Source of the DNA: Methanosarcinales archaeon
GTDB taxonomy: Archaea > Halobacteriota > Methanosarcinia > Methanosarcinales > Methanogasteraceae
NCBI GenBank assembly: GCA_030605805.1
Contig: JAUWHQ010000084.1
Location: forward strand, 1-7,312
Direction: 5' to 3'
DNA: 7,312 nucleotides
Below, piece after piece: positions 1 to 6,478 of this stretch; positions within the stretch are counted from its first letter, which is position 1; each line of letters starts with the position of its first letter. The position numbers were made by a program, and so were the translations under genes. Below the pieces are notes generated by a model, which searched no databases, was not told the DNA's origin, and worked only from the letters and a program-made list of their open reading frames with translations.

Positions 1-1233
1 AATGATCGGCGTTTCAGGGCGGTACATCGAGACGACCCCTGCGGTGCTTCCCGAATACGTGGTGGTGATGATCGCCGCGGCACCCAGATCGTGTGCAAGC
101 TGGCACACGGCATGTCCGATTCCCTGCTCGATTGAGAGCGATGCCGCCGACGCATCAGCATACGTGCGCATGTAGCGACCTTGCGATGAGGATTCGGTCA
201 TCTTCGCGATCCGATCCATCATTGCGATGCTCTCGATCGGATATTTCCCGATCGTGGTCTCCCCTGAGAGCATGATCGCATCGGTTCCATCGAGTATGGC
301 GTTTGCAACGTCTGTCACCTCGGCACGGGTCGGGGTTGCATTGCGGATCATCGATTCGAGCATCTGGGTGGCTGTGATTACTGGTTTGCCTGCCGCATTG
401 GACTCCTTGATTAGCATCTTCTGCGCCATCGGGACGTTTTCAATCGGGATCTCGACTCCAAGATCACCCCTTGCCACCATGATCCCGTCTGCCACCTTGA
501 GGATCTCTGAAAAGTTGTCAAGTCCCTTTTTTGTCTCGATTTTGGCGATAATCGGAACGTTTGCCCCCTGTTCCCTGATCATCTGCTTGAGATCAGAGAC
601 ATCGGACGCCGTCCTGACAAACGAAATAGCGATGTAATCGATCCCCTGCCCTATGCCAAACATGAGATCCTTGGTATCCTTCTCAGTGACGCTCGGCGTC
701 GAGAAATCCGCGCTCGGGACGCTCACACCCCTGCGATCCATAAGCACGCCCCCGATGATGACCTTTGCTTCCACAGATCCGCCGCCGGCTTTCAGAATCT
801 GCACCCGGATCAGACCGTCATCGATCAGGATCATCTGACCCTCGCAGACCTCCTGATCGAAGAACGGGTAGTTCACAGTGATCGCATGTCCAGCCCCGCC
901 GCTGGCGCTCGCAGAACCGGCAGGGGCTATGCTCGCTGGATCTGTGTGGATCGTCAGAGTATCACCCGCCTGAAGGATGATGTTTTCGCCACCGGGATTC
1001 CCGGTTCGGATCTTTGGACCCTGAATATCCATTATGATGGCTATAGGGATATTATTTTCATCTGCCAGCTCTCTTATCATCCGTATCCGGTCTCTGTGCC
1101 ACTCGTGCGTGCCATGCGACATATTGAGCCTGATTACGTCTGCTCCGTGCAGGATTAACCGGTTCAGGGTATCACGGGACTCGGTCGCAGGACCGATGGT
1201 GCATACAATCTTAGTTCTTCGTCTACGAGTCAT
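1..1233 (-). CDS. pyk: Pyruvate kinase, 3' end cut by the window edge
   Basis: The minus strand reads open for 411 codons from ATG at 1233 to the window edge. The product transfers phosphate from phosphoenolpyruvate to ADP, giving pyruvate and ATP, in the cytoplasm. Seen: an N-terminal TKIVCTIGPAT segment (residues 7-17), RLNMSHG at 35-41 and DIQGPKIRTG at 69-78, which leads into the B domain (about 75-172). The signature IIAKIETKKGL (228-238) holds catalytic Lys231 and metal ligand Glu233. ARGDLGVEIP (254-263) holds metal ligand Asp257, and TATQMLESM (287-295) holds the active-site Thr289. The barrel is complete and the allosteric C-terminal domain begins near residue 352. Families usually run about 470-590 residues, so roughly 60 or more are missing. 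The ATG is the natural family start. An Ala/Gly/Ser-rich stretch (residues 99-116) lies in the B domain. The gene is divergent from the Ca2+-ATPase. Confidence 0.97.
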   Translation of the reverse strand, partial: MTRRRRTKIVCTIGPATESRDTLNRLILHGADVIRLNMSHGTHEWHRDRIRMIRELADENNIPIAIIMDIQGPKIRTGNPGGENIILQAGDTLTIHTDPASIAPAGSASASGGAGHAITVNYPFFDQEVCEGQMILIDDGLIRVQILKAGGGSVEAKVIIGGVLMDRRGVSVPSADFSTPSVTEKDTKDLMFGIGQGIDYIAISFVRTASDVSDLKQMIREQGANVPIIAKIETKKGLDNFSEILKVADGIMVARGDLGVEIPIENVPMAQKMLIKESNAAGKPVITATQMLESMIRNATPTRAEVTDVANAILDGTDAIMLSGETTIGKYPIESIAMMDRIAKMTESSSQGRYMRTYADASAASLSIEQGIGHAVCQLAHDLGAAAIITTTYSGSTAGVVSMYRPETPII

Positions 1234-1263
1234 ATTCCTGATAATAGTCTTTGCATCTCCCCT

Positions 1264-1271
1264 GATATATG
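1264..1271 (-). promoter_or_regulatory. Putative TATA box for pyruvate kinase
   Basis: The minus strand reads CCATATATC here, centred about 34 nt upstream of the pyk ATG (1233). Archaeal transcription usually starts about 25 nt downstream of the box, near 1242, so the message would be almost leaderless. No strong Shine-Dalgarno site precedes the ATG, which fits. Assigned by eye from spacing and composition. Confidence 0.45.
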
Positions 1272-1373
1272 GTTTGACTCCGGAGGATTCGAAATTACAA
1301 AGTTCCACCATTTACCGGGGCTACCGGAGGCGGGGTGAAAATCCCAACAACTTTACAACCTCTAACAGGCAAG

Positions 1374-1382
1374 TAATTTATG
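1374..1382 (+). promoter_or_regulatory. Putative TATA box for the Ca2+-ATPase
   Basis: The sequence TAATTTATG is centred about 33 nt before the ATG at 1411. This would place the transcription start near 1403-1405 and give a leader of only a few nucleotides. No ribosome-binding site is visible before the ATG, which is consistent with a leaderless message. The 1234-1410 gap therefore seems to hold two back-to-back promoters and nothing else that I can recognise. Confidence 0.4.
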
Positions 1383-1410
1383 TTAGCAGACCGATTAATG
1401 TGTCGCCATC

Positions 1411-4134
1411 ATGAACTCAGCCGACAGACCAGCCCCTGAGATCGCAGTGGTCCTTGAACGGTTACGATCAGGTACGGCTGGATTGACCGGGGAGGAAGTG
1501 AGCAGGCGGCTGGCTGAACATGGGAGGAACGAACTGCAAAAAACAGAAAAAGCGACACCTCTGAAGATTTTAGCAGCCCAGTTTCTTGATTTCATGCTCA
1601 TTTTGCTGATTATTGCGGCGATCGTCTCTTTTTTGATCGGTGAACGCCTTGACGGCTTTGTGATCATGGGATTTGTCGTGTTCAATGCGGTGCTTGGCTT
1701 TGTTCAGGAATATAGGGCTGAACGTGCCCTTGAAGCGCTGAAATCCATGATTTCGCCGCAGGCGCGTGTGATGCGTGATGGTGTCGAGCAGATGGTGGAT
1801 GCAACAGAACTCGTGCCCGGTGATCTGTTGCTGCTTGCGGCAGGCGACCGGGTGCAGGCGGACAGCTTGATCATCGAGGGAGAGATGCGGATGGATGAGT
1901 CGGTGCTCACAGGGGAGTCGCAGCCTGTTGATCGCGGGACTGCGCAGACGGTGCACACAGGAACCACCGTTTCCCACGGGCGCGGAACCTGCGTGGTCAC
2001 AGAGACCGGGATGAGGACCGAATTTGGCAAGATCGCCGCGATGGTGCAGACAGGGGAACGGGAGACTCCGCTCCAGAGACGGATGAAACAGCTTGCAAAA
2101 TACCTTGGTATCGGCGCACTCATAATCTGCATTGCAGTCTTCATCACAGGGACCCTGCAGGGAATTGCGGCAAACGAGATGTTTCTTACAGCCGTAAGCC
2201 TCGCTGTCGCCGCGGTTCCGGAGGGGCTGCCCGCTGTTGTCACAATCACGCTTGCGATCGGAGTGCAGCGCATGGTCAGGAAGAATGTGATCGTGCGGAA
2301 ACTGCAGGCTGTCGAGGCGCTCGGCTGCACAACCGTGATCTGCACCGACAAGACAGGCACACTCACCGAGAATGAGATGACCGTGCGGAAGATATCCGCA
2401 TCAGCGGGCGACACATTAATTGAGGTCACAGGCGAGGGATACACACCTTCCGGGAAATTCATGGCAGGAGATGCGGAGATCATGGATTTGCCGCATCTGG
2501 TCCTGAAAATAGGTGTGCTGTGCAATGATTCATCGCTCGTTCAGTCCGATGACGGGGACTGGGCGATTCTGGGCGATCCGACAGAAGGTGCGCTGGTAGT
2601 TGCGGCGGCAAAAGCAGGAATCGACAAGCAAGACCTCGCAAACAGGTATCCAAGAGTTGCAGAGGTTCCATTTGACTCGGACCGCAAGTTCATGACCACG
2701 ATCCATGAGATTCGTGATTCTGATGAGGTCTGGTCTGATTCAGCCTACCTGGTATGTGTCAAGGGCGCACTCGACTCGATCCTTAAACTATGCGATTATA
2801 TCTATAAAGATGGCAGGGTGGCAGAGATGACCGCAGACGATCTCGATTCGATCAACCATCTTCATAAGGAGATGACATCAGACGCGCTCAGGGTGCTCGC
2901 ACTCGCATACAGGCTGTCTGATGAGGCTGATACGGCAGAAGATCGCAAGCACGAGTACGAACGTGATCTGGTCTTTGCAGGCATGGCAGGGATGATCGAC
3001 CCGCCGCGCCCCGGTGTCAGGGGAGCGATCGCCACCTGCAGGGAAGCGGGCATCACCACGATCATGATCACGGGCGATCACAAGGAGACCGCGAGGGCGA
3101 TCGCACTTGATCTCGGCATCATCGGTATCGATCCGGCTGATCCGAACGACCCCAATGATCCCAATGATCCGAAAGATCCGGAGTACCCGGGAAGAATCCA
3201 GATAGCGACCGGCGAAGATCTGGATGCCGGATCAGGTCAGGATGCGTACGTGTATGCAAGAACTTCACCGGCTCACAAGGTGCAAATCATAAAAGCACTT
3301 CAGGATCAGGGCAACGTCGTGGCGATGACCGGCGACGGCGTGAATGACGCACCTGCGCTCAAGATGGCTGACATCGGGATCGCAATGGGGGTCACAGGAA
3401 CCGACGTGGCAAAAGAGGCGTCTGACATGGTGCTCACGGATGATAACTTTGTTTCGATCGTACATGCGGTCGAAGAGGGGCGCGGAATCTATGATAACAT
3501 CAAGAAGTTCCTCAGGTTCCAGTTATCCACCAATGTCGGTGCGATTTTACTGATCTTTGTCGGGCTGCTTGCAGGGCTGCCGCTGCCGCTTGCGCCGATG
3601 CAGATACTCTTCGTCAATCTGCTGATGGACGGTCCGCCTGCGCTCTCGCTCTCGATGGAGCCGTACCACCAGACCATGAACCGCCCGCCAAGAGACCCGA
3701 GGGAGCCAATAATCACAAAGGACGTGCTGAAATTTATCACGGGCGCGGGAATGCTGATGTTTGTCGCTACCATTCTTGTGTTCTGGTATGCGCTGCAAGA
3801 ATACGCTGGCTCGGAAGATTGCGTACGCCACGCACGCACGCTTGCGTTCACCACATTCGTCTTCTTCCAGCTCTTCAACGCGTTCAACTGCCGGTCGGAC
3901 AGGTATCCACTGAGCCGGATCGGCTTCTTCTCGAACCGATATCTGATCGGTGCGGTTCTGTTGTGCGCTCTGTTGCAGTTATGCATTCTGTACGTGCCGT
4001 TTTTGCAGTTACTATTTGGTACCGTTCCGCTGGTGGACGTACGTGACTGGATCATTGTGCTCTCTGTCTCTGCAACGATCTTCGTGGTGGTCGAGGGGGT
4101 GAAGATGATCAAAGGGCATCTGACCCCTGTCTGA
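1411..4134 (+). CDS. P-type Ca2+-transporting ATPase (P2 family, PMCA/PacL-like)
   Basis: A complete 907-residue membrane pump that uses ATP through a phospho-aspartate to move cations, most likely Ca2+ out of the cell. Seen in order: N-terminal cation-ATPase domain (about 8-75), TM1-2 (about 58-98), actuator loop TGES (167-170), TM4 with PEGLP (270-274), phosphorylation motif DKTGTLT (313-319, Asp313), nucleotide-domain motifs DPTEGAL (389-395), FDSDRKFM (421-428) and KGA (451-453), hinge motifs TGD (554-556) and GDGVNDAP (641-648), then TM5-10 (about 702-897). Ion-site residues Glu271, Asn708, Asn736 and Asp740 match site II of SERCA. The position of SERCA's site I Glu771 is Ala711, as in plasma-membrane Ca2+ pumps, so one Ca2+ per cycle is inferred. 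An insert of Asp-Pro-X repeats (574-591) sits in the P domain. It appears to be a single-gene unit. The exact ion is not proven by sequence. Confidence 0.95.
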   Translation: MNSADRPAPEIAVVLERLRSGTAGLTGEEVSRRLAEHGRNELQKTEKATPLKILAAQFLDFMLILLIIAAIVSFLIGERLDGFVIMGFVVFNAVLGFVQEYRAERALEALKSMISPQARVMRDGVEQMVDATELVPGDLLLLAAGDRVQADSLIIEGEMRMDESVLTGESQPVDRGTAQTVHTGTTVSHGRGTCVVTETGMRTEFGKIAAMVQTGERETPLQRRMKQLAKYLGIGALIICIAVFITGTLQGIAANEMFLTAVSLAVAAVPEGLPAVVTITLAIGVQRMVRKNVIVRKLQAVEALGCTTVICTDKTGTLTENEMTVRKISASAGDTLIEVTGEGYTPSGKFMAGDAEIMDLPHLVLKIGVLCNDSSLVQSDDGDWAILGDPTEGALVVAAAKAGIDKQDLANRYPRVAEVPFDSDRKFMTTIHEIRDSDEVWSDSAYLVCVKGALDSILKLCDYIYKDGRVAEMTADDLDSINHLHKEMTSDALRVLALAYRLSDEADTAEDRKHEYERDLVFAGMAGMIDPPRPGVRGAIATCREAGITTIMITGDHKETARAIALDLGIIGIDPADPNDPNDPNDPKDPEYPGRIQIATGEDLDAGSGQDAYVYARTSPAHKVQIIKALQDQGNVVAMTGDGVNDAPALKMADIGIAMGVTGTDVAKEASDMVLTDDNFVSIVHAVEEGRGIYDNIKKFLRFQLSTNVGAILLIFVGLLAGLPLPLAPMQILFVNLLMDGPPALSLSMEPYHQTMNRPPRDPREPIITKDVLKFITGAGMLMFVATILVFWYALQEYAGSEDCVRHARTLAFTTFVFFQLFNAFNCRSDRYPLSRIGFFSNRYLIGAVLLCALLQLCILYVPFLQLLFGTVPLVDVRDWIIVLSVSATIFVVVEGVKMIKGHLTPV
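3130..3183 (+). repeat. Six in-frame 9-bp repeats inside the Ca2+-ATPase gene
   Basis: Six consecutive 9-bp units each encode Asp-Pro-X, with X being Ala, Asn, Asn, Asn, Lys and Glu (residues 574-591). The middle units are nearly identical (CCCAATGAT twice, CCGAACGAC and CCGAAAGAT as variants). This looks like a short tandem expansion kept in frame. It lies between the TGD hinge segment and the GEDLD segment of the P domain, where related pumps usually have only a short loop. Confidence 0.85.
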
Positions 4135-4290
4135 CACACCCCGGGTTACTAATATATATTAAAGTATAAGTATTTTTATAACTGAACCAATCAGACGCCC
4201 ACACTACCACATCCCATCCGGTGCAACAGTTAATTTAACGTGCGCACACAGATCATATACTTAAGAAATATCCGTTCCCACTGGAAAATA

Positions 4291-4295
4291 AAGGT
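4291..4295 (+). promoter_or_regulatory. Shine-Dalgarno-like site that fixes the dnaJ start
   Basis: AAGGT lies 10 nt before the ATG at 4306, whereas the GTG at 4240 that would extend the frame by 22 codons has no such site. AT-rich boxes at about 4230-4238 (TTAATTTAA) and 4254-4262 (CATATACTT) are candidate TATA elements. I cannot decide between them. The AT tract at 4150-4183 downstream of the ATPase may help end its transcript. Confidence 0.4.
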
Positions 4296-4305
4296 AACAG
4301 ATCGT

Positions 4306-5505
4306 ATGGCAGAGAAAAAGGACTATTATGAAGTGCTTGGGGTCTCAAAGGACACCGATGAGAAGCAAATCAAAAAAACGTATCGGAAATTGGCGATGCA
4401 GTACCATCCTGACAGAAATCCATCGCCTGACGCAGAAGACAAGTTCAAGGAGATATCAGAGGCGTATGGCGTGCTATCTGACCCTGAAAAGCGGAAAAGA
4501 TACGATCAGTTCGGGCACGCCGGCATCGATGCGCAGTACTCAGCCGAAGACATCTTCGGAGGCATCCACTTCGAGGACATATTCGGAGATGTGGGGGGCG
4601 GTGGATTCAGGCGGGGCGGCTTTGAAAGCATCTTTGAGACGTTCTTTGGAGGGGGCGGCGGTGCTGGAGGATATGGTCCGCGAACGGTTCCGCAGCGGGG
4701 TTCCGATCTCAGATATGATCTGCACATACCACTTGCGGACGCCGCGCACGGCACAGAAGCAAAGATGAGACTGATGCGCACCGAAACCTGTGATACATGC
4801 AGCGGGAGCGGCGCAAAACCGGGCACCTCCCCAAAGACCTGCGCAAACTGCAGGGGTACCGGGCAGGTCAGTCAGGCAAGGCGGACGCCGTTTGGTCAGT
4901 TCATCACCTCCACCCCGTGCAGACAGTGCCACGGCACAGGTAAGATGATTGAGGCACCGTGCGGTTCCTGCAACGGCACAGGCAGGGTGCGCCGCGCCAA
5001 AACGATCTCGGTATCGATCCCGGCTGGCATCGAGTCAGGATCGAGGCTGCGCGTTGCCGGCGAGGGAGAGCACGGGGTACAGGGCGGTCCGCCCGGCGAT
5101 CTGTATGTTGTCATGCATATCGACCCGGATCCGGTCTTTGAGCGGGACAGGGACAACATCCTGTACGAACTGCCGATCCGTTTTACGCAGGCTACGCTCG
5201 GAGATGAGGTGGTGGTGCCGACGCTGCACGGAGACGTGAAGATGAAGGTCCCGCCGGGCACACAGTCCGGTTCGACCCTCAGGCTGCGCGGCAAAGGCAT
5301 GCCAAAACTGCATGGACATGGAAAAGGCGATCAGCTTGTGAAAATTGAGATTGCGGTGCCCAAACATCTTTCCGAGCAAGAGCGGGGATTGCTCACCGAA
5401 TTACAGGAAATCGAGGATAAAACCGGTTATGGCGGGAGCGCCAGCGGCTCAGGTAACAAAAAACGAAAAGGAATCTTTGAAAAAGTTAAAGACGCCTTTG
5501 AATGA
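4306..5505 (+). CDS. dnaJ: Chaperone protein DnaJ (type I Hsp40)
   Basis: A complete 399-residue cytoplasmic co-chaperone that stimulates the ATPase of DnaK (Hsp70) and delivers unfolded clients. Seen: J domain (about 6-70) with the essential HPD at 34-36; a Gly/Phe-rich linker (about 84-125); four zinc-binding CxxCxGxG repeats at 162-169, 179-186, 205-212 and 219-226, all eight cysteines present; and C-terminal client-binding beta domains (about 230-355) ending in KVKDAFE. Length and domain order are those of full bacterial-type DnaJ, which mesophilic archaea are thought to have gained together with DnaK and GrpE. The ATG at 4306 is chosen because MAEKKDYYEVLGV is the canonical start. The frame also extends to a GTG at 4240, but those 22 residues match nothing expected. 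No grpE or dnaK lies upstream, where the neighbour is the Ca2+-ATPase. Its 3' end faces the zinc-ribbon gene at 13 bp. Confidence 0.98.
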   Translation: MAEKKDYYEVLGVSKDTDEKQIKKTYRKLAMQYHPDRNPSPDAEDKFKEISEAYGVLSDPEKRKRYDQFGHAGIDAQYSAEDIFGGIHFEDIFGDVGGGGFRRGGFESIFETFFGGGGGAGGYGPRTVPQRGSDLRYDLHIPLADAAHGTEAKMRLMRTETCDTCSGSGAKPGTSPKTCANCRGTGQVSQARRTPFGQFITSTPCRQCHGTGKMIEAPCGSCNGTGRVRRAKTISVSIPAGIESGSRLRVAGEGEHGVQGGPPGDLYVVMHIDPDPVFERDRDNILYELPIRFTQATLGDEVVVPTLHGDVKMKVPPGTQSGSTLRLRGKGMPKLHGHGKGDQLVKIEIAVPKHLSEQERGLLTELQEIEDKTGYGGSASGSGNKKRKGIFEKVKDAFE

Positions 5506-5518
5506 GCGTTTATAGCGT

Positions 5519-5659
5519 CTAATCACATGAGACGATGATCGAGTCCAGATTCACGGTTCCGACACGGGTCAGGTATCCGCATCTGATACAGACCTGTATC
5601 AGACCATAACGTCTCAGGCGGCTCTTGCATTTGGGGCATCTGGTCAGCTGGTGCATCAT
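5519..5659 (-). CDS. Small zinc-ribbon protein, 46 residues, function unknown
   Basis: The protein is almost wholly one zinc ribbon: CPKC at residues 8-11 and CIRC at 24-27, separated by 12 residues, followed by a short hydrophobic beta-like tail. Four cysteines in this spacing probably bind one Zn2+. The fold occurs in archaeal transcription and translation factors and in many small uncharacterised proteins, so no role can be assigned. The start is set at the ATG at 5659 because GGAGGG lies 9 nt upstream. A longer reading with a TTG start at 5755 (78 residues) lacks a good site and adds a segment with no recognisable domain. A second ATG follows directly (5656). The gene is convergent with dnaJ, 13 bp between stops, so the two may form antisense ends. 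A perfect palindrome lies inside it. I am confident of the gene and unsure of its function. Confidence 0.75.
   Translation of the reverse strand: MMHQLTRCPKCKSRLRRYGLIQVCIRCGYLTRVGTVNLDSIIVSCD
5582..5603. repeat. 22-bp palindrome (10-bp arms, 2-bp centre) inside the zinc-ribbon gene
   Basis: TCTGATACAG, two bases (AC), then CTGTATCAGA: the arms are perfect inverted copies. It covers the codons just before and through the second cysteine pair of the zinc ribbon. The two-base centre is too small for a normal RNA hairpin loop but suits a two-fold DNA-binding site. It could also simply reflect codon choice. Confidence 0.8.
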
Positions 5660-5668
5660 ATCGAATTT

Positions 5669-5674
5669 CCCTCC
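5669..5674 (-). promoter_or_regulatory. Strong Shine-Dalgarno site of the zinc-ribbon gene
   Basis: The minus strand reads GGAGGG, 9 nt before the ATG at 5659. It is the strongest ribosome-binding site in the window and decides the 46-residue start over the longer TTG-initiated reading. Confidence 0.7.
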
Positions 5675-5796
5675 AATATTTTCCAATCTTTTCGGACGTG
5701 CGACATCAGACGCGTGATACCGGCAATCTCTCCATTCCTTGCGCCCGCACAGCAAGATGGGATTCTGACTGGCGCGTACTGTGTGTGATACAATGG

Positions 5797-5807
5797 TATA
5801 TAAGTTT
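5797..5807 (-). promoter_or_regulatory. Putative TATA box upstream of the zinc-ribbon gene
   Basis: The minus strand reads AAACTTATATA. Transcription would start near 5775, leaving a leader of roughly 115 nt before the ATG at 5659. That is long compared with the nearly leaderless messages suggested for pyk and the ATPase. The site is partly symmetric and could also act on the plus strand. Confidence 0.35.
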
Positions 5808-5820
5808 ATCGTAAAATGCT

Positions 5821-5981
5821 ACGTTCTCTTATGATAGTATTAACCAAATATTGGGTGATCGATTTACCGCATAAAATAATTATTTTAGTAACATTATATA
5901 TTACACAAAACTTTTGTATACCTGATAGATGTAATCTTGTGAAAGCAACCATACAACTGATCAAATCGGCATCGCAAGAAG
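5821..5981. other. AT-rich intergenic stretch with short palindromes
   Basis: From 5821 to 5940 G+C is about 26%, far below the flanking genes. It contains a perfect 16-bp AT-only palindrome (TAAAATAATTATTTTA, 5872-5887) and a smaller inverted repeat (ACAAAA-C-TTTTGT, 5905-5917). A 51-codon plus-strand frame (5831-5986) exists but has no support as a gene. No RNA gene or transposon end is recognised. It may be a promoter or decay region. Confidence 0.5.
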
Positions 5982-6158
5982 GATGACCTCAACGGTGACC
6001 GGGAGATCGTCGCCCCGCCGCGGACGCCGTGATCGCGCTTGGGCTTGCTGTCAGCGGCGGGCGGGTCACCAATGCGGATGTGACCTGCGATGGGAGATAT
6101 CACCTCCCCTGACGCGCTCAGGATCCTGCAAGTCACAGCCTACGCGATAGAATTATGA
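5982..6158 (+). pseudogene. Relic of a dockerin/EF-hand-like C-terminal domain
   Basis: Three frames together spell one familiar domain. DLNGDREIVA is read from 5985 to 6014. After two extra bases the next frame gives AADAVIALGLAV...NADVTCDGR (6017-6097). After one extra base (6098) the third gives ITSPDALRILQ...AIEL and a stop at 6156-6158. The whole resembles the two-loop Ca2+-binding dockerin-like module (DxNGDGxI...ADAV.AL...DxNxDGR.TS.DAL.ILQ) found at the C-terminus of secreted and S-layer-like proteins in Methanosarcinales and relatives. Such modules are about 55-60 residues and bind Ca2+ or cohesin-type partners. Two frameshifts, loss of a loop acidic residue (TCDG for the usual NGDG-type loop) and the absence of any recognisable upstream body show that it is dead. 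A possible further one-base insertion (5984) links it to an upstream frame. G+C is about 66%, unlike its surroundings. Confidence 0.7.
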
Positions 6159-6186
6159 CAGATAGAACAGGAATAGTGGTGCTAAA

Positions 6187-6375
6187 ATGATAAATGCTGT
6201 GAGAATAAAAGAGGTAGGAGAGAACGTAGTGCTGCGTAAAGAGGACTTTGAAAGTCTGATTTGGGATATGGAATCTCTGATGGAACAGATAAGAGAAAGC
6301 GAAAAAGATACTAGAGAAGGAGACATTCTCGAAATAAAGACCGAAGATGGTCTAAACAATCTGTTTGTGGAGTGA
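6187..6375 (+). CDS. Small RelB-like antitoxin of a type II toxin-antitoxin pair
   Basis: A 62-residue acidic protein starting at the ATG at 6187, with GGTG five bases upstream. Seen: an N-terminal beta-like stretch (MINAVRIKEVGENVVLRKEDF, split here only by length: residues 1-10 and 11-21), a helical part around residues 20-40, and a charged tail with EQIRESEKDTREGDIL (33-48). The last motif is typical of archaeal RelB-like antitoxins that precede RelE/ParE-type toxins, where it wraps the toxin. The segment between the helix and this motif seems shorter than in relatives I recall, so an internal loss is possible. Four bases downstream begins the toxin frame, with GGAGTGAT (6369-6376) spanning this gene's stop as its ribosome-binding site, so the two were translationally linked. 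Antitoxins normally repress their own promoter; no operator is evident. The family call rests on motif and context only. Confidence 0.65.
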   Translation: MINAVRIKEVGENVVLRKEDFESLIWDMESLMEQIRESEKDTREGDILEIKTEDGLNNLFVE

Positions 6376-6379
6376 TGTT

Positions 6380-6478
6380 GTGAAATACGGTCTGAAGTAC
6401 CCAAACACATTCGAAAAACAAATCGAAAGATTTAAAAAGAAAGATAAAGTGTTGATGGCAGCCGGGGTGCCTGCGTGA
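6380..6478 (+). pseudogene. Truncated RelE/ParE-family toxin (first 32 residues)
   Basis: A GTG start at 6380 follows the antitoxin by four bases and has a good ribosome-binding site (GGAGTGAT, 6369-6376). The frame encodes VKYGLKYPNTFEKQIERF and then KKKDKVLM, which resembles the first beta strand and helix of RelE-like mRNA interferases. Full toxins of this family have about 80-95 residues. This one stops after 32, and its last residues (AAGVPA) look like unrelated sequence. The beta sheet and catalytic C-terminal part are missing, so it cannot be an active nuclease of the usual kind. The stop overlaps the GTG start of the next gene, as GTGA. A deletion that joined the toxin start to the Agl23-like gene is the simplest explanation. 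It could instead be a small peptide gene. Confidence 0.6.

Noticed and set aside
227..838. Plus-strand open frames over positions 227-838
   Set aside because: They lie opposite the pyruvate kinase barrel, whose motifs are complete on the minus strand.
3489..4139. 216-codon minus-strand open frame opposite the Ca2+-ATPase
   Set aside because: It is low-complexity Ser/Thr/Pro-rich sequence with no domain, wholly opposite a gene with complete family motifs. The same holds for the other long antisense frames over the ATPase and dnaJ.
4240..4305. GTG-initiated 22-residue N-terminal extension of DnaJ
   Set aside because: The extension has no ribosome-binding site, overlaps likely promoter boxes, and the J domain starts canonically at the ATG at 4306.
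5516..5534. Short inverted repeat CGTCT/AGACG between dnaJ and the zinc-ribbon gene end as a terminator
   Set aside because: Arms of only five bases with a nine-base loop and no following T tract are too weak to call.
5660..5755. TTG-initiated extension giving a 78-residue zinc-ribbon protein
   Set aside because: The TTG start lacks a good upstream site, while the ATG at 5659 has GGAGGG at ideal spacing.
5831..5986. 51-codon plus-strand frame starting with ATG
   Set aside because: It lies in AT-rich sequence, has no recognisable ribosome-binding site or domain, and ends where the dockerin relic begins. Its last codons may be part of that relic after one more frameshift, but this is not supported enough to call.
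5894..6136. 80-codon minus-strand open frame
   Set aside because: It is the antisense of the dockerin relic and AT-rich flank, with no recognisable domain or ribosome-binding site.
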